The translations under genes and the position numbers were made by a program. The notes beneath the pieces were generated by a model that was given only the letters and a program-made list of their open reading frames with translations, was not told the DNA's origin and did not search any database. From positions 124,001-188,000 of the forward strand of contig CAWGPP010000006.1 of the NCBI GenBank assembly GCA_963824545.1: a DNA stretch of 64,000 bases, in the 5' to 3' direction. This document shows, one piece after another, positions 40,929 to 49,453 of this stretch; positions within the stretch are counted from its first letter, which is position 1, and each line of letters starts with the position of its first letter. This DNA is from Bog-532 sp963824545 (GTDB lineage Bacteria; Actinomycetota; Actinomycetes; Streptosporangiales; Streptosporangiaceae).

Positions 40929-41823
40929 ATGGCGACCCGAGTAACCGACCCGCCACCCCCGCGGACCAAGGGGACACGTGCCGCCCGGGGGACCCGGCCC
41001 AACCGGGCCAACCCGCCCGGCCCGGCCAGCCCGGCCAGCCCGGGGAACCCGCCCGGCGCGGCGCGCGGCAACCCGCCCGGTGTCACCCGAGGGCGCTCGC
41101 CCGGCGTCACCCGCACCGCACCGCCCGGCCCGGCCCGGGGCAACCCCGCCGGCCCGGCCCGGGGCAACCCCGCCGGCCCGGCCCGGGGCAACCCCGCCGG
41201 CCCGGTGAGCCCCGCCCGGCCGAGCGCCCGCCCGCGCCCCGCCGCCCGCGGGAAAGCCGGGCCCCGGCTCGTGTCAGCGCCGGCGGCGGTTCCCCCGGCT
41301 GGCGTGGCCGCTGCACCGAAGACCGCCGCGAAGACTGCCCCTCAGAACATGGTCGGTCCCGCGCGTGACGACCGCGGCCCCGCCGAAGACCGCGCGCGCG
41401 GCCCCGCCGCGGCCGGCCCCGGCCGCGGCGCCGCCTCCCGCCCCCGCACCCCACACCGGCCCGGCCGCAGAAGGAAGCGCAGCAGGGAGCTCCGCCAGCC
41501 GCCGCCGAATGCCGTTCCTGCTGCTGATCGTGGGCATGCTGTCCGGTGCGCTGGTCTGCCTCCTGGTGATCAGCACGACGCTCGCGGCCGGCTCGTTCCA
41601 GATCACCAACCTGCAGCAGCAGAACCAGGCGCTGTCCAAGCAGCAGCAGCAACTGCAGCAGCAGGTGGCGCAGGATCAGGCGCCCGGCGTGATCGCCCAG
41701 CGAGCCGAACAGCTCGGCATGAAGCAGGCCGGCCAGCTGCAGTTCCTCAACGTGAAGACCGGCCAGCTCTCCAGCGACGCCGCGACCGGTGCCGGCGTAC
41801 AGGTACCCGGCTATACCCCATGA
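40929..41823 (+). CDS. ftsL: FtsL-like division protein with Pro-rich leader; apparent frameshift
   Basis: The bitopic core lies in the frame open at 41365-41823: Pro/Ala-rich cytoplasmic part, transmembrane helix MPFLLLIVGMLSGALVCLLV, then a short coiled coil (QITNLQQQNQALSKQQQQLQ) and a C-terminal QRAEQLGMKQAGQLQFLNV, the FtsL pattern. The likely start is the ATG at 40929 (MATRVTDPPPPRTKG, AAGGGG upstream, 22 bases after rsmH), but that frame is different. The two meet near 41345-41365, requiring a one-base change. Combined length would be about 297 residues, long for FtsL because of a 140-residue Pro/Gly leader with three GPARGNPA repeats. The end overlaps ftsI (ATGA). If the frameshift is real, only a protein starting at GTG 41365 could be made, without a ribosome binding site. 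Confidence 0.75.
41127..41198. repeat. 24-bp perfect tandem repeat, three copies (ftsL leader)
   Basis: Three identical 24-base units starting GGCCCGGCCCGGGGCAACCC at 41127, 41151 and 41175, encoding GPARGNPA in the ATG-40929 frame. The 24-base period preserves frame. Adjacent sequence (NPPGAARGNPPGVTRG) contains older, diverged versions of the same motif. Confidence 0.93.
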
Positions 41824-43928
41824 CCGTGCGCGGCGGGGGACGTGAGCCGCGCGGTGGCGGGCGCGAGTCACGTGGGGGAGCAGGCACGGGGCGGCGCGCC
41901 CCCGGGCCCACGGGCCCGATGCGCGGGGCCCGGCGCCCCGGGGATGACCGGAATACTGGTCCGGCGCGAAGCACGGCCGCGCGGGGCGGTTACGCCACCT
42001 CCCGGGCCGCGGCCTCCCGCCCCCGCAGCACGGGTGCCCGGGCCTCCCGGACGGGGAGCCCGGGTGCCCGCCCGCCGCGTCCCCGGCCGCCGCGTCCCCG
42101 CGCGGTGGTCCGCCGGGTGCTGCGGCCGCGGGCCGATCCGGGGCGGCGGCTGGGCGCCACGTTGCTGTGCATCGCGGTCGTGATGTCCCTGTTCGCCGGG
42201 CGGCTGATCCAGCTCCAGGGCTTTGAATCCGGCACGTACGTGCGGATCGCCCAGGACCAGCGGCTGGAGACCGTGAGCCTGCCGGCCGCGCGCGGCGAGA
42301 TCACCGCCGCGGACGGCCAGGCGCTGGCCATCACCGTGCAGACGTACCTGGTCTACGCGGACCCGGTGATGATGACCGCGGCGCAGATGCCGCAGATCGC
42401 CGCCGATCTGGCCGGGCCGCTCGGCATGGCCCAGGCGGACATCCTCAGCCTGCTGCAGCACCCGACCTCACCGCAGTACGTGGTGCTCAAGAGCGGGGTG
42501 TCGGAGGCGTCCGCTGACCAGATCAAGGGCCTGTCACTGCCCGGTGTGGCCGGCACCGGGGCCGCCACCGGCGCCGGCGCCGGCGCCACCACCGGCAGCG
42601 GCCTGCCCGGCATCCAGATGCAGGCCAGCTACAAGCGCGTGTACCCGGACGGGAACTTCACCTCGAACCTGCTCGGCTTCACCCACACGACCACCAGCGG
42701 CAACCTGTCCGGCGTGGCCGGCCTGGAGTACTCGGACAACGCGCTGCTGGCCGGGAAGGCGGGCAGCGAGCAGTTCCAGTTCGGCTACAACGGGCAGCAG
42801 ATCCCGCTGGCGGCGAACAAGAACACGCCCGCGGTCAACGGCAGCGGGCTGCGCCTGACGATCATCCCGGCCCTGCAGTGGGAGGCCCAGCAGGCCTGCC
42901 AGCAGGAGGTCCAGAAGAGCCACGCGGACAACTGCACGGTCGTGGTCATGCAGCCCGGCACCGGCAAGATCCTGGCCATGGCGCAGTGGCCGGCCTACGA
43001 TCCCGCCTCGTCCAATCCTGAGGCCACGTCCAACCTGGCCGTCCAGGATATTTTCGAGCCGGGCAGCACGGCCAAGGTGATCACCGCCGCCGCGGCGATG
43101 GAGAATGGCGGCCAGACGATCACGAGCACCTACACCGTGCCCGACGTGATCGACGAGGGCGGCTTCACGTTCCACGACGCCGAGTACCACCCCGTGGAGC
43201 GCTGGACGATCGCCGGCATCCTGGCCCACTCCAGCAACGACGGCATGGTCCAGGTGGTCGGGCACGTGCCGCCGCAGACGCAGTACGACTACCTCAAGGC
43301 GTTCGGCATCGACCAGCCCACCGGCCTGAACCTGCCCGGCGAGACGCCCGGCCTGCTCCCCGCGCCCTCGGCGTGGTGGGGCAACGAGCGGTACACGCTG
43401 TCGTTCGGCCAGGGCGTCGACGTGAACGCGCTGCAGATGGCCAGCGTGTACGCGACGATCGCGAACGGCGGCGTGCGTGTCCAGCCGACCCTGGTGGCCG
43501 GCACCACCAGCAGCGCCGGCACCTACGCTCCGGCCGCCGCGCCCGCGTCCCGGCGGGTCATCCAGGCCAGCACGGCCCGCAGCCTGATCGGCGCGCTGCA
43601 GCAGGTCCCCGGGGTCGACCTGGCGGGTGGCCAGCCGTGGGGCGTGATCCCCGGTTACGCGGTCGCCGCGAAGACCGGCACGTCCCAGGAATGGGATCCG
43701 GTCAAGAAGTGCCTGTGCAAGTACGGATCCAGCTGGATCGGAATGGCGCCAGGCGACGACCCCCAGCTCGTGGTGTCGGTCAACGTGCAGAATCCGAAGA
43801 AGAACGGCTATTTCGGCGCCGTCGTGGCCGGGCCGGTCTTTTATCAGGTCATGAAGTTCGCGCTGCAGACCATGAAGATTCCGCCGGACGGGGCCAAGCC
43901 AGCGGACGTGCCGCTCACCAAGCCCTGA
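41820..43928 (+). CDS. ftsI: Septal peptidoglycan transpeptidase FtsI (PBP3)
   Basis: A 702-residue class B penicillin-binding protein. A 115-residue basic, Arg/Gly/Pro-rich cytoplasmic leader precedes the transmembrane helix (TLLCIAVVMSLFAGRLI, about 120-136). A dimerisation domain and the transpeptidase follow, with the active-site Ser in FEPGSTAKVI (about 411-420), SxN motif HSSNDG (near 471) and KTGT in AAKTGTSQ (near 617). Between 237 and 255 a Gly/Ala/Thr insert (GTGAATGAGAGATTGSG) interrupts the non-penicillin-binding domain. The start overlaps the ftsL stop (ATGA). No PASTA domains. Confidence 0.95.
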   Translation: MTVRGGGREPRGGGRESRGGAGTGRRAPGPTGPMRGARRPGDDRNTGPARSTAARGGYATSRAAASRPRSTGARASRTGSPGARPPRPRPPRPRAVVRRVLRPRADPGRRLGATLLCIAVVMSLFAGRLIQLQGFESGTYVRIAQDQRLETVSLPAARGEITAADGQALAITVQTYLVYADPVMMTAAQMPQIAADLAGPLGMAQADILSLLQHPTSPQYVVLKSGVSEASADQIKGLSLPGVAGTGAATGAGAGATTGSGLPGIQMQASYKRVYPDGNFTSNLLGFTHTTTSGNLSGVAGLEYSDNALLAGKAGSEQFQFGYNGQQIPLAANKNTPAVNGSGLRLTIIPALQWEAQQACQQEVQKSHADNCTVVVMQPGTGKILAMAQWPAYDPASSNPEATSNLAVQDIFEPGSTAKVITAAAAMENGGQTITSTYTVPDVIDEGGFTFHDAEYHPVERWTIAGILAHSSNDGMVQVVGHVPPQTQYDYLKAFGIDQPTGLNLPGETPGLLPAPSAWWGNERYTLSFGQGVDVNALQMASVYATIANGGVRVQPTLVAGTTSSAGTYAPAAAPASRRVIQASTARSLIGALQQVPGVDLAGGQPWGVIPGYAVAAKTGTSQEWDPVKKCLCKYGSSWIGMAPGDDPQLVVSVNVQNPKKNGYFGAVVAGPVFYQVMKFALQTMKIPPDGAKPADVPLTKP

Positions 43929-43947
43929 TTGGAGGTAACCTCTCCGC

Positions 43948-45513
43948 GTGCCCGTGGCCATCCGTCCCACCCGAACTATGCGCCGTCCTCTCTCCGGCCT
44001 GGGCGCGCTGCTCGGCGTGACCCAGCGCGCCCGTTGGCCCGCTGACCCGGAGCCCGCCATCTCGGGGATCACCCACGACTCCCGTGCGGTGCGCCCCGGG
44101 GATCTGTACGCCGCGCTGCCGGGCGCCCGCGCGCACGGCGCCGAGTTCAGCGCCGCCGCGGTGGCGGCCGGCGCCACGGCCATCCTCACCGATCCGGCCG
44201 GGCGGGACCTGGCCGCCGCCGCCGGGGTGCCCGTCTTCGTCATCGCCGACCCGCGGGCTCGGCTCGGCGAGGTCGCCTGCTGGGTGTACGGGGATCCCTC
44301 CCGGCGGCTGCGGCTGATCGGCGTGACCGGCACCAGTGGCAAGACCACCACGAGCTATCTCACCGAGGCGGGGCTGCGCCGCGCCGGGCACGTTACCGGG
44401 CTGATCGGCGGGGTGGAGACGCGGATCGGCGCGGACGTGGCCGCCAGCGAGCTCACCACGCCCGAGGCCACCGACCTGCAGGCGCTGCTGGCCACCATGG
44501 CCGAACGCGGGGTCACCGCGGCCGCGATGGAGGTCTCCAGCCACGCCCTCGCGCTCGGCCGGGTGGCGGGCACGCACTACGACGTGGCGATCTTCACCAA
44601 CCTGTCGCAGGACCACCTCGACTTCCACGCCGATCTCGAGGACTACTTCGCGGCCAAGGCAACTCTGTTCACCCCGGAGTACGCCGCCGCGGGGGTGATC
44701 AACCTGGACGACCCCTACGGTCAGCGGCTCGCGGCGTCCGCACCTATCCCCATCGTCACGTTCTCCGCGGCCGGCCGCCGGGAGGCGGACTGGCGGGCCG
44801 AGAACGTCCGGGTAGGGGCGGACGGCAGCGCGTTCCGGGTCATCGGGCCCGGCGGGGTGGAGGCCGATGCCTCGCTGGCCCTCGTCGGCCCGTTCAACGT
44901 GGCCAACGCGCTCGGGGCGATCGTGGCCCTGGTGGAGGCGGGGACCGGCCTGGAGGACGCGGTGGCCGGCGTCGGATCCTGCCCCGGCGTGCCCGGGCGG
45001 CTGGAACGGGTCGACGCCGGGGGCGCCGCGCCCGACCTGACCGTGCTCGTCGACTACTCGCACAAGCCCGGCGCGGTCGAGGCCGTGCTGGGCGCGCTCC
45101 GCCCGGTCACCCAGGGCAGCCTGATCATCGTGCTCGGCTGCGGCGGTGACCGGGACCGGGCCAAGCGCCCGCTGATGGGCGCCGCGGCGGCGAGGCTCGC
45201 CGACGTGGCCATCTTCACCAGCGACAACCCTCGGTCCGAGGATCCCCTGGCCATCCTCGCGGCGATGCTGGACGGCGCGCTGGGCGTCCCGCAGCGGCAC
45301 CGTGCGCACGTGATCGCCGAACCGGACCGGGCCGCCGCGATCGGCCTCGCCGTCTCCTCGGCCGCCAAGGGCGACGTGATCCTGGTGGCCGGCAAGGGCC
45401 ACGAACGCGGGCAGTACGTGGCGGGCAGCGTGCTGCCGTTCGACGACCGCGACGTCACCGCCGAGGCCCTGCGGCGCCGGGCCCACCCTGCTGCGCCGGG
45501 GGGAGAACGGTGA
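43948..45513 (+). CDS. murE: UDP-MurNAc-tripeptide ligase, meso-DAP adding
   Basis: A 521-residue Mur ligase adding the third stem-peptide residue in the cytoplasm. The ATP-binding loop is GVTGTSGKTTTSYLTEAG (about 130-147), the substrate region is TNLSQDHLDFH and the specificity motif is SDNPRSEDP near 428-436. The DNPR signature indicates meso-diaminopimelate rather than lysine, a useful chemotaxonomic marker for the organism. The GTG at 43948 has GGAGGT eleven bases upstream; the ATG at 43978 is an alternative. It overlaps murF (GTGA). Confidence 0.96.
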   Translation: MPVAIRPTRTMRRPLSGLGALLGVTQRARWPADPEPAISGITHDSRAVRPGDLYAALPGARAHGAEFSAAAVAAGATAILTDPAGRDLAAAAGVPVFVIADPRARLGEVACWVYGDPSRRLRLIGVTGTSGKTTTSYLTEAGLRRAGHVTGLIGGVETRIGADVAASELTTPEATDLQALLATMAERGVTAAAMEVSSHALALGRVAGTHYDVAIFTNLSQDHLDFHADLEDYFAAKATLFTPEYAAAGVINLDDPYGQRLAASAPIPIVTFSAAGRREADWRAENVRVGADGSAFRVIGPGGVEADASLALVGPFNVANALGAIVALVEAGTGLEDAVAGVGSCPGVPGRLERVDAGGAAPDLTVLVDYSHKPGAVEAVLGALRPVTQGSLIIVLGCGGDRDRAKRPLMGAAAARLADVAIFTSDNPRSEDPLAILAAMLDGALGVPQRHRAHVIAEPDRAAAIGLAVSSAAKGDVILVAGKGHERGQYVAGSVLPFDDRDVTAEALRRRAHPAAPGGER

Positions 45514-46922
45514 TCCCGCTCGCACTGGAGGAGATCGCCCGGATCACCGGAGCCCGGCTGGACGGCGGCGCGGACCCCCCCGCTGTCGTTTCCGGGCCGG
45601 TGGTCATCGACTCCCGGCGGGCCGCTCCGGGGGGCCTGTTCGCCGCGGTCGAGGGGGAGCGGGCCGACGGGCACGACTTCGCCGGGGCCGCCTTCGCCGC
45701 CGGGGCCGTCGCCGTGCTCGGCACCCGCCCGTGCGGCGGGCCCGCCCTGATCGTGGGCAGCGTGCCGGTGGCGCTGGCCCGGCTGGCCCAGGAGGTCGTG
45801 GCCCGGCTGCCGCAGGTCGCCATCGCGGGGATCACCGGTTCCTCCGGCAAGACCTCGACCAAGGACCTGGCCGCCCAGCTGGTCGAGCGGCTCGGCCCGG
45901 CGGTCGCGCCGGAAGGGTCTTACAACAACGAGCTCGGCTTCCCGCTGACCGTGCTGCGCGCGGACGAGCAGACCCGCTCCATGGTGCTGGAGATGGCCGC
46001 CCGCGGCGTCGGCCATATCGCCAGCTTGTGCGAGATCGCGCCGCCGCGCATCGGCGCCGTGCTGAACGTGGGGCACGCGCACACCGGCGAGTTCGGGGGC
46101 ATCGAGCAGGTCGCCCGGGCCAAGGGGGAACTGCCCGCGGCGCTGCCCGCCGCCGGGGCCGGCGGCGTCGCCATCCTGAACGCCGACGACCCGCGGGTCA
46201 TGGCGATGGCCGGGCGCACCGAAGCACGCGTTCTGCGCTTTGGCCTGGCGCACGCCGACGTTACCGCCACCGACGTGCTCCTGGATGACCGTGGTCGCCC
46301 GCGGTTCACCCTGGTGACCCGGGCCGGGACGGCCCCGGTGCGGCTGCGCCTGCACGGCGCGCACCACGTGCCGAACGCTCTGGCCGCCGCGGCCATCGCC
46401 GCCGAACTGGGCCTTGGCCTGGCGGACATCGCGGCCGGCCTGTCCGCCGCCACCGCGCGCAGCCGGTGGCGGATGGAGGTCCGCCAGGCTCCGGGCGGGC
46501 TGACCGTCGTTAATGATGCCTACAATGCCAACCCCGAATCCGTACGGGCCGCGCTCGAGGCGCTGCGGCACATGGCCCGCGGGCGGCGCGCGTTCGCCGT
46601 CCTCGGCCAGATGGCCGAGCTGGGCGAGGAGTCGCGGGCGAGCCACGAGGAGGCCGGCGCGCTGGCCGCCGGAACCGGGGTGACCGGTTTGATCGTTGTC
46701 GGAGCAGAAGCAGAACCCATCATCGACGGGGCACGGGCCGCAGATGGATGGCGCGGCGAGGTGATCGGCGTGCCGGATGGCCCGAGCGCCGTCGCCGCGC
46801 TCCGCGGCCGGCTGGCCGAGGGTGACGTCGTGCTCGTCAAGGCCTCCCGCGCCGCCGGGCTGGAAAGCGTCGCCGCCGCCCTGCTGGCCGGGCCTGACCT
46901 CGTGAAGGAGAAGGCCCGGTGA
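45510..46922 (+). CDS. murF: UDP-MurNAc-tripeptide:D-Ala-D-Ala ligase
   Basis: A 470-residue Mur ligase completing the pentapeptide. ATP loop GITGSSGKTSTKDLAAQLV (about 108-126), EGSYNNELGFPLTVLRAD (the typical N-N-x-x-G-x-P motif, about 136-153) and VVNDAYNANPESVRAALEAL near 332-351 are all MurF signatures. The GTG start overlaps the murE stop and its own stop overlaps the mraY GTG, so murE-murF-mraY are translationally coupled. Confidence 0.96.
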   Translation: MIPLALEEIARITGARLDGGADPPAVVSGPVVIDSRRAAPGGLFAAVEGERADGHDFAGAAFAAGAVAVLGTRPCGGPALIVGSVPVALARLAQEVVARLPQVAIAGITGSSGKTSTKDLAAQLVERLGPAVAPEGSYNNELGFPLTVLRADEQTRSMVLEMAARGVGHIASLCEIAPPRIGAVLNVGHAHTGEFGGIEQVARAKGELPAALPAAGAGGVAILNADDPRVMAMAGRTEARVLRFGLAHADVTATDVLLDDRGRPRFTLVTRAGTAPVRLRLHGAHHVPNALAAAAIAAELGLGLADIAAGLSAATARSRWRMEVRQAPGGLTVVNDAYNANPESVRAALEALRHMARGRRAFAVLGQMAELGEESRASHEEAGALAAGTGVTGLIVVGAEAEPIIDGARAADGWRGEVIGVPDGPSAVAALRGRLAEGDVVLVKASRAAGLESVAAALLAGPDLVKEKAR

Positions 46923-47974
46923 AGGCCCTCCTCATCTCCGCCGCCGTCTCGATGGCGCTGGCGCTGCTCGGCACGCCGGTCGCCATCCGGGTGTTCTCCC
47001 GGCACGGCTACGGCCAGCCCATCCGGGAGGAAGGCCCGGCCGGCCACGCCGACAAGCGCGGCACGCCGACGATGGGCGGCACCGTAATGATCATCGCGAC
47101 ACTGGTCGGGTATTTCGCCGGCCACCTCGCCACCGGCGAGCCGCTGTCAGTGTCCGGGCTGCTCGTGCTGTTCCTGATGACCGGCCTCGGCGCGGTCGGG
47201 TTCGCTGACGACTTCATCAAGCTCTACAAGCAGCGCAGCCTCGGCCTGCGCAGCGGGGCCAAGCTCACCGGCCAGGTCGTGGTCGGGGCCGTGTTCGCCG
47301 TGCTGGCCCTGCACTTCCCGGACGGCTATGACCTCACCCCCGCGTCCACGCACCTGTCGTTCCTGGCCGACTTCGGCATCTCGATCGGGCCCATCTTCTT
47401 CGTGGTCCTGGTCGTGGCCATGGTCGCCGGGACCTCCAACGCGGTGAACCTCACCGACGGCCTGGACGGGCTGGCCACCGGCGCGGCCATCCTGGTGCTG
47501 GCCGCGTACGTCATCATCGGCAACTGGCAGCTCCGTAACGACTGCACGCTGTCGCTCGCGCCGAACTGCTACGACGTACGGGACCCGCTGGACGTGGCCG
47601 TGGTCGCCGCCGCGCTGATGGCCGCGTGCGTCGGCTTCCTGTGGTGGAACGCGCCCCCGGCCCGCATCTTCATGGGCGACACCGGCTCGCTCGCGCTCGG
47701 CGGCGCCCTGGCCGGCCTGGCCATCACGACCCGGACCGAGCTGCTGCTTGGCCTGCTGGGCGGCCTGTTCGTGATCGTCACGCTGTCGGTGATCATCCAG
47801 GTCGGGTCGTTCAAGCTGACCGGTAAACGGGTGTTCCGCATGGCCCCGCTGCAGCACCACTTCGAGCTGCTGGGCTGGGCCGAGACGACGATCGTGGTCA
47901 GATTCTGGGTCATCTCCGGCATGTTCATCGCGCTCGGCCTGGGTGTCTTCTACGTCGGCTGGTTCCCGAAGTAA
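46919..47974 (+). CDS. mraY: Phospho-MurNAc-pentapeptide transferase
   Basis: A 351-residue polytopic enzyme making lipid I on undecaprenyl phosphate. About ten transmembrane helices; catalytic loops include HADKRGTPTMGGTVMI (about 41-56), GFADDFIKLYKQRSLGLRSG (about 98-117), NLTDGLDGLATG (near 177-188) and FMGDTGSLALGGALA (near 251). The GTG start overlaps the murF stop. In most actinobacteria murD follows directly; here the next 109 bases are non-coding and then ftsW begins. Confidence 0.97.
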   Translation: MKALLISAAVSMALALLGTPVAIRVFSRHGYGQPIREEGPAGHADKRGTPTMGGTVMIIATLVGYFAGHLATGEPLSVSGLLVLFLMTGLGAVGFADDFIKLYKQRSLGLRSGAKLTGQVVVGAVFAVLALHFPDGYDLTPASTHLSFLADFGISIGPIFFVVLVVAMVAGTSNAVNLTDGLDGLATGAAILVLAAYVIIGNWQLRNDCTLSLAPNCYDVRDPLDVAVVAAALMAACVGFLWWNAPPARIFMGDTGSLALGGALAGLAITTRTELLLGLLGGLFVIVTLSVIIQVGSFKLTGKRVFRMAPLQHHFELLGWAETTIVVRFWVISGMFIALGLGVFYVGWFPK

Positions 47975-48083
47975 CGCCGCCAGGCCATGACAGCGGGTGA
48001 TCGCTGCCCCAAATTCGCCGCCTTGTGCGCGACACGCGCCGGATCTCCCCGGTATCGGCTGCGCCCCCGCCGAGACTAGGTCC

Positions 48084-49391
48084 ATGGAGCGCGTGGTGGA
48101 TGTCCAGGCGGGGGCAACGACCGGCGACGCCGAGCTGGCCGGGGCGGCCGGCGCCGCGGCGCCCGCGCTTCCGCTGCGGGAACGGCTCGCCTCCTGGCTC
48201 GCGCTGCTCGACCGGCCGCTCACGTCCTACTACCTGATCGTCGGCATCACCGCGCTGCTGCTCGGGCTCGGGCTCGTGATGGTGCTGTCCACCTCGTCGG
48301 TGCAGGACCTGAGCGAAGGCCTGCCCGCGTACTCCGACTTCAAGAAACAGCTGCTCGGCGCGGCGCTCGGGCTGCCGGCCATGTACTTCGCGGCCCGTTC
48401 CTCACCGAGGCTGTTCCGGGCCGCGGCGTACCCGCTGCTCGGCGCGTCGGTCATCGGCCTCGGGCTCACCCTCATCCCGGGGGTCGCGGTGTCGCAGAAC
48501 GGCGCCGCGCGCTGGATCCAGCTCGGCCCGTTCCCGGCTCAGCCGTCCGAGCTGGCCAAGATCGCCCTGGTGCTGTGGGGGGCGGACCTGCTGGCCCGCA
48601 AGGAACGGCTCCGGCAGCTGGAGGACTGGCGGCACCTGCTGGTCCCGCTGCTGCCCGGCGCCGGGCTGCTCTGCATGCTGGTCATGGCCGGTGACGACCT
48701 GGGCACCACGTTCGTCCTGCTGGTCATCTTCATCACGCTGCTGTGGGTCATCGGCACCCCCGGGCGCGTCTTCGCCGGCATGGTGGCGCTGATGTGCCTG
48801 GTCCTGCTGCTGCTCGCGGTGACCTCAGAGTACCGGCTGCGCCGCCTGACCGGCTTCGTGAACCCGCAGGGCGGCCCGCTGGGCCCCAACATGCAGGGCA
48901 TCCAGGGCAAGTACGCGGTCGGGTCGGGCGGGCTGTTCGGCGTGGGCCTCGGCGCCAGCCGGGAGAAATGGGGCTGGGTACCGGAGTCCACCAGCGACTT
49001 CATCTTCGCCATCATCGGCGAGGAGCTCGGGCTGGTCGGCACGTTGTGCGTGTGCTTCCTGTACGGCGGCCTGGCCTTCGCCGGGCTGCGGGTGGCCCGG
49101 CGGGTCCAGGACACCTTCAGTCGGCTGGCCGCGGCCGCGATCACCGCGTGGATCGTCATGCAGGCGGTGGTGAACATCGGCGCGGTGATCGGCGTGCTGC
49201 CGATCACTGGCGTGCCGCTCCCGCTGGTTTCCGCGGGCCTGTCCTCGCTCCTGGTGACGATGGTGGCCCTGGGCATGCTCATGTCGTTCGCCCGGCGCGA
49301 GCCCGGCGCCCACGACGCTCTCGCCGCTCGCGGCCCCGCGCTGCCGCTGCGCGTTCTAAGCTGGCTTGGCCTGACGCAGCGAAGCGAGTGA
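48084..49391 (+). CDS. ftsW: Lipid II polymerase FtsW (SEDS family)
   Basis: A 435-residue SEDS glycosyltransferase partnering FtsI at the septum. About ten transmembrane helices from residue 50. Family signatures are AARWIQLGPFPAQPSELAKI (about 142-161), GDDLGTTFVLLVIF and the late ESTSDFIFAIIGEELGLVG near 305-323 with PITGVPLPLVSAGLSSLLV near 372-390. The conserved catalytic acid region (PSELAK and the extracellular loop Asp) is intact. The ATG at 48084 starts a 35-residue soluble leader. Confidence 0.96.
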   Translation: MERVVDVQAGATTGDAELAGAAGAAAPALPLRERLASWLALLDRPLTSYYLIVGITALLLGLGLVMVLSTSSVQDLSEGLPAYSDFKKQLLGAALGLPAMYFAARSSPRLFRAAAYPLLGASVIGLGLTLIPGVAVSQNGAARWIQLGPFPAQPSELAKIALVLWGADLLARKERLRQLEDWRHLLVPLLPGAGLLCMLVMAGDDLGTTFVLLVIFITLLWVIGTPGRVFAGMVALMCLVLLLLAVTSEYRLRRLTGFVNPQGGPLGPNMQGIQGKYAVGSGGLFGVGLGASREKWGWVPESTSDFIFAIIGEELGLVGTLCVCFLYGGLAFAGLRVARRVQDTFSRLAAAAITAWIVMQAVVNIGAVIGVLPITGVPLPLVSAGLSSLLVTMVALGMLMSFARREPGAHDALAARGPALPLRVLSWLGLTQRSE

Positions 49392-49453
49392 GGCTCATGC
49401 CGCCGCCTCGCGGACCGGGGGTCGGCATCAGTGGCGAAGAGGAAGGCCCCGCG

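Noticed and set aside
40854..43928. A continuous 1024-codon frame that could look like an FtsL-FtsI fusion
   Set aside because: Between about 41365 and 41820 this frame is only the shadow of the FtsL core in another frame; FtsI has its own ATG at 41820.
47987..48079. A 30-codon frame in the mraY-ftsW gap as a possible murD remnant
   Set aside because: The peptide has no resemblance to MurD and no ribosome binding site.
48743..49453. In-frame upstream extension of murG overlapping ftsW
   Set aside because: Shadow of ftsW; MurG homology and the fold start at the ATG at 49454.
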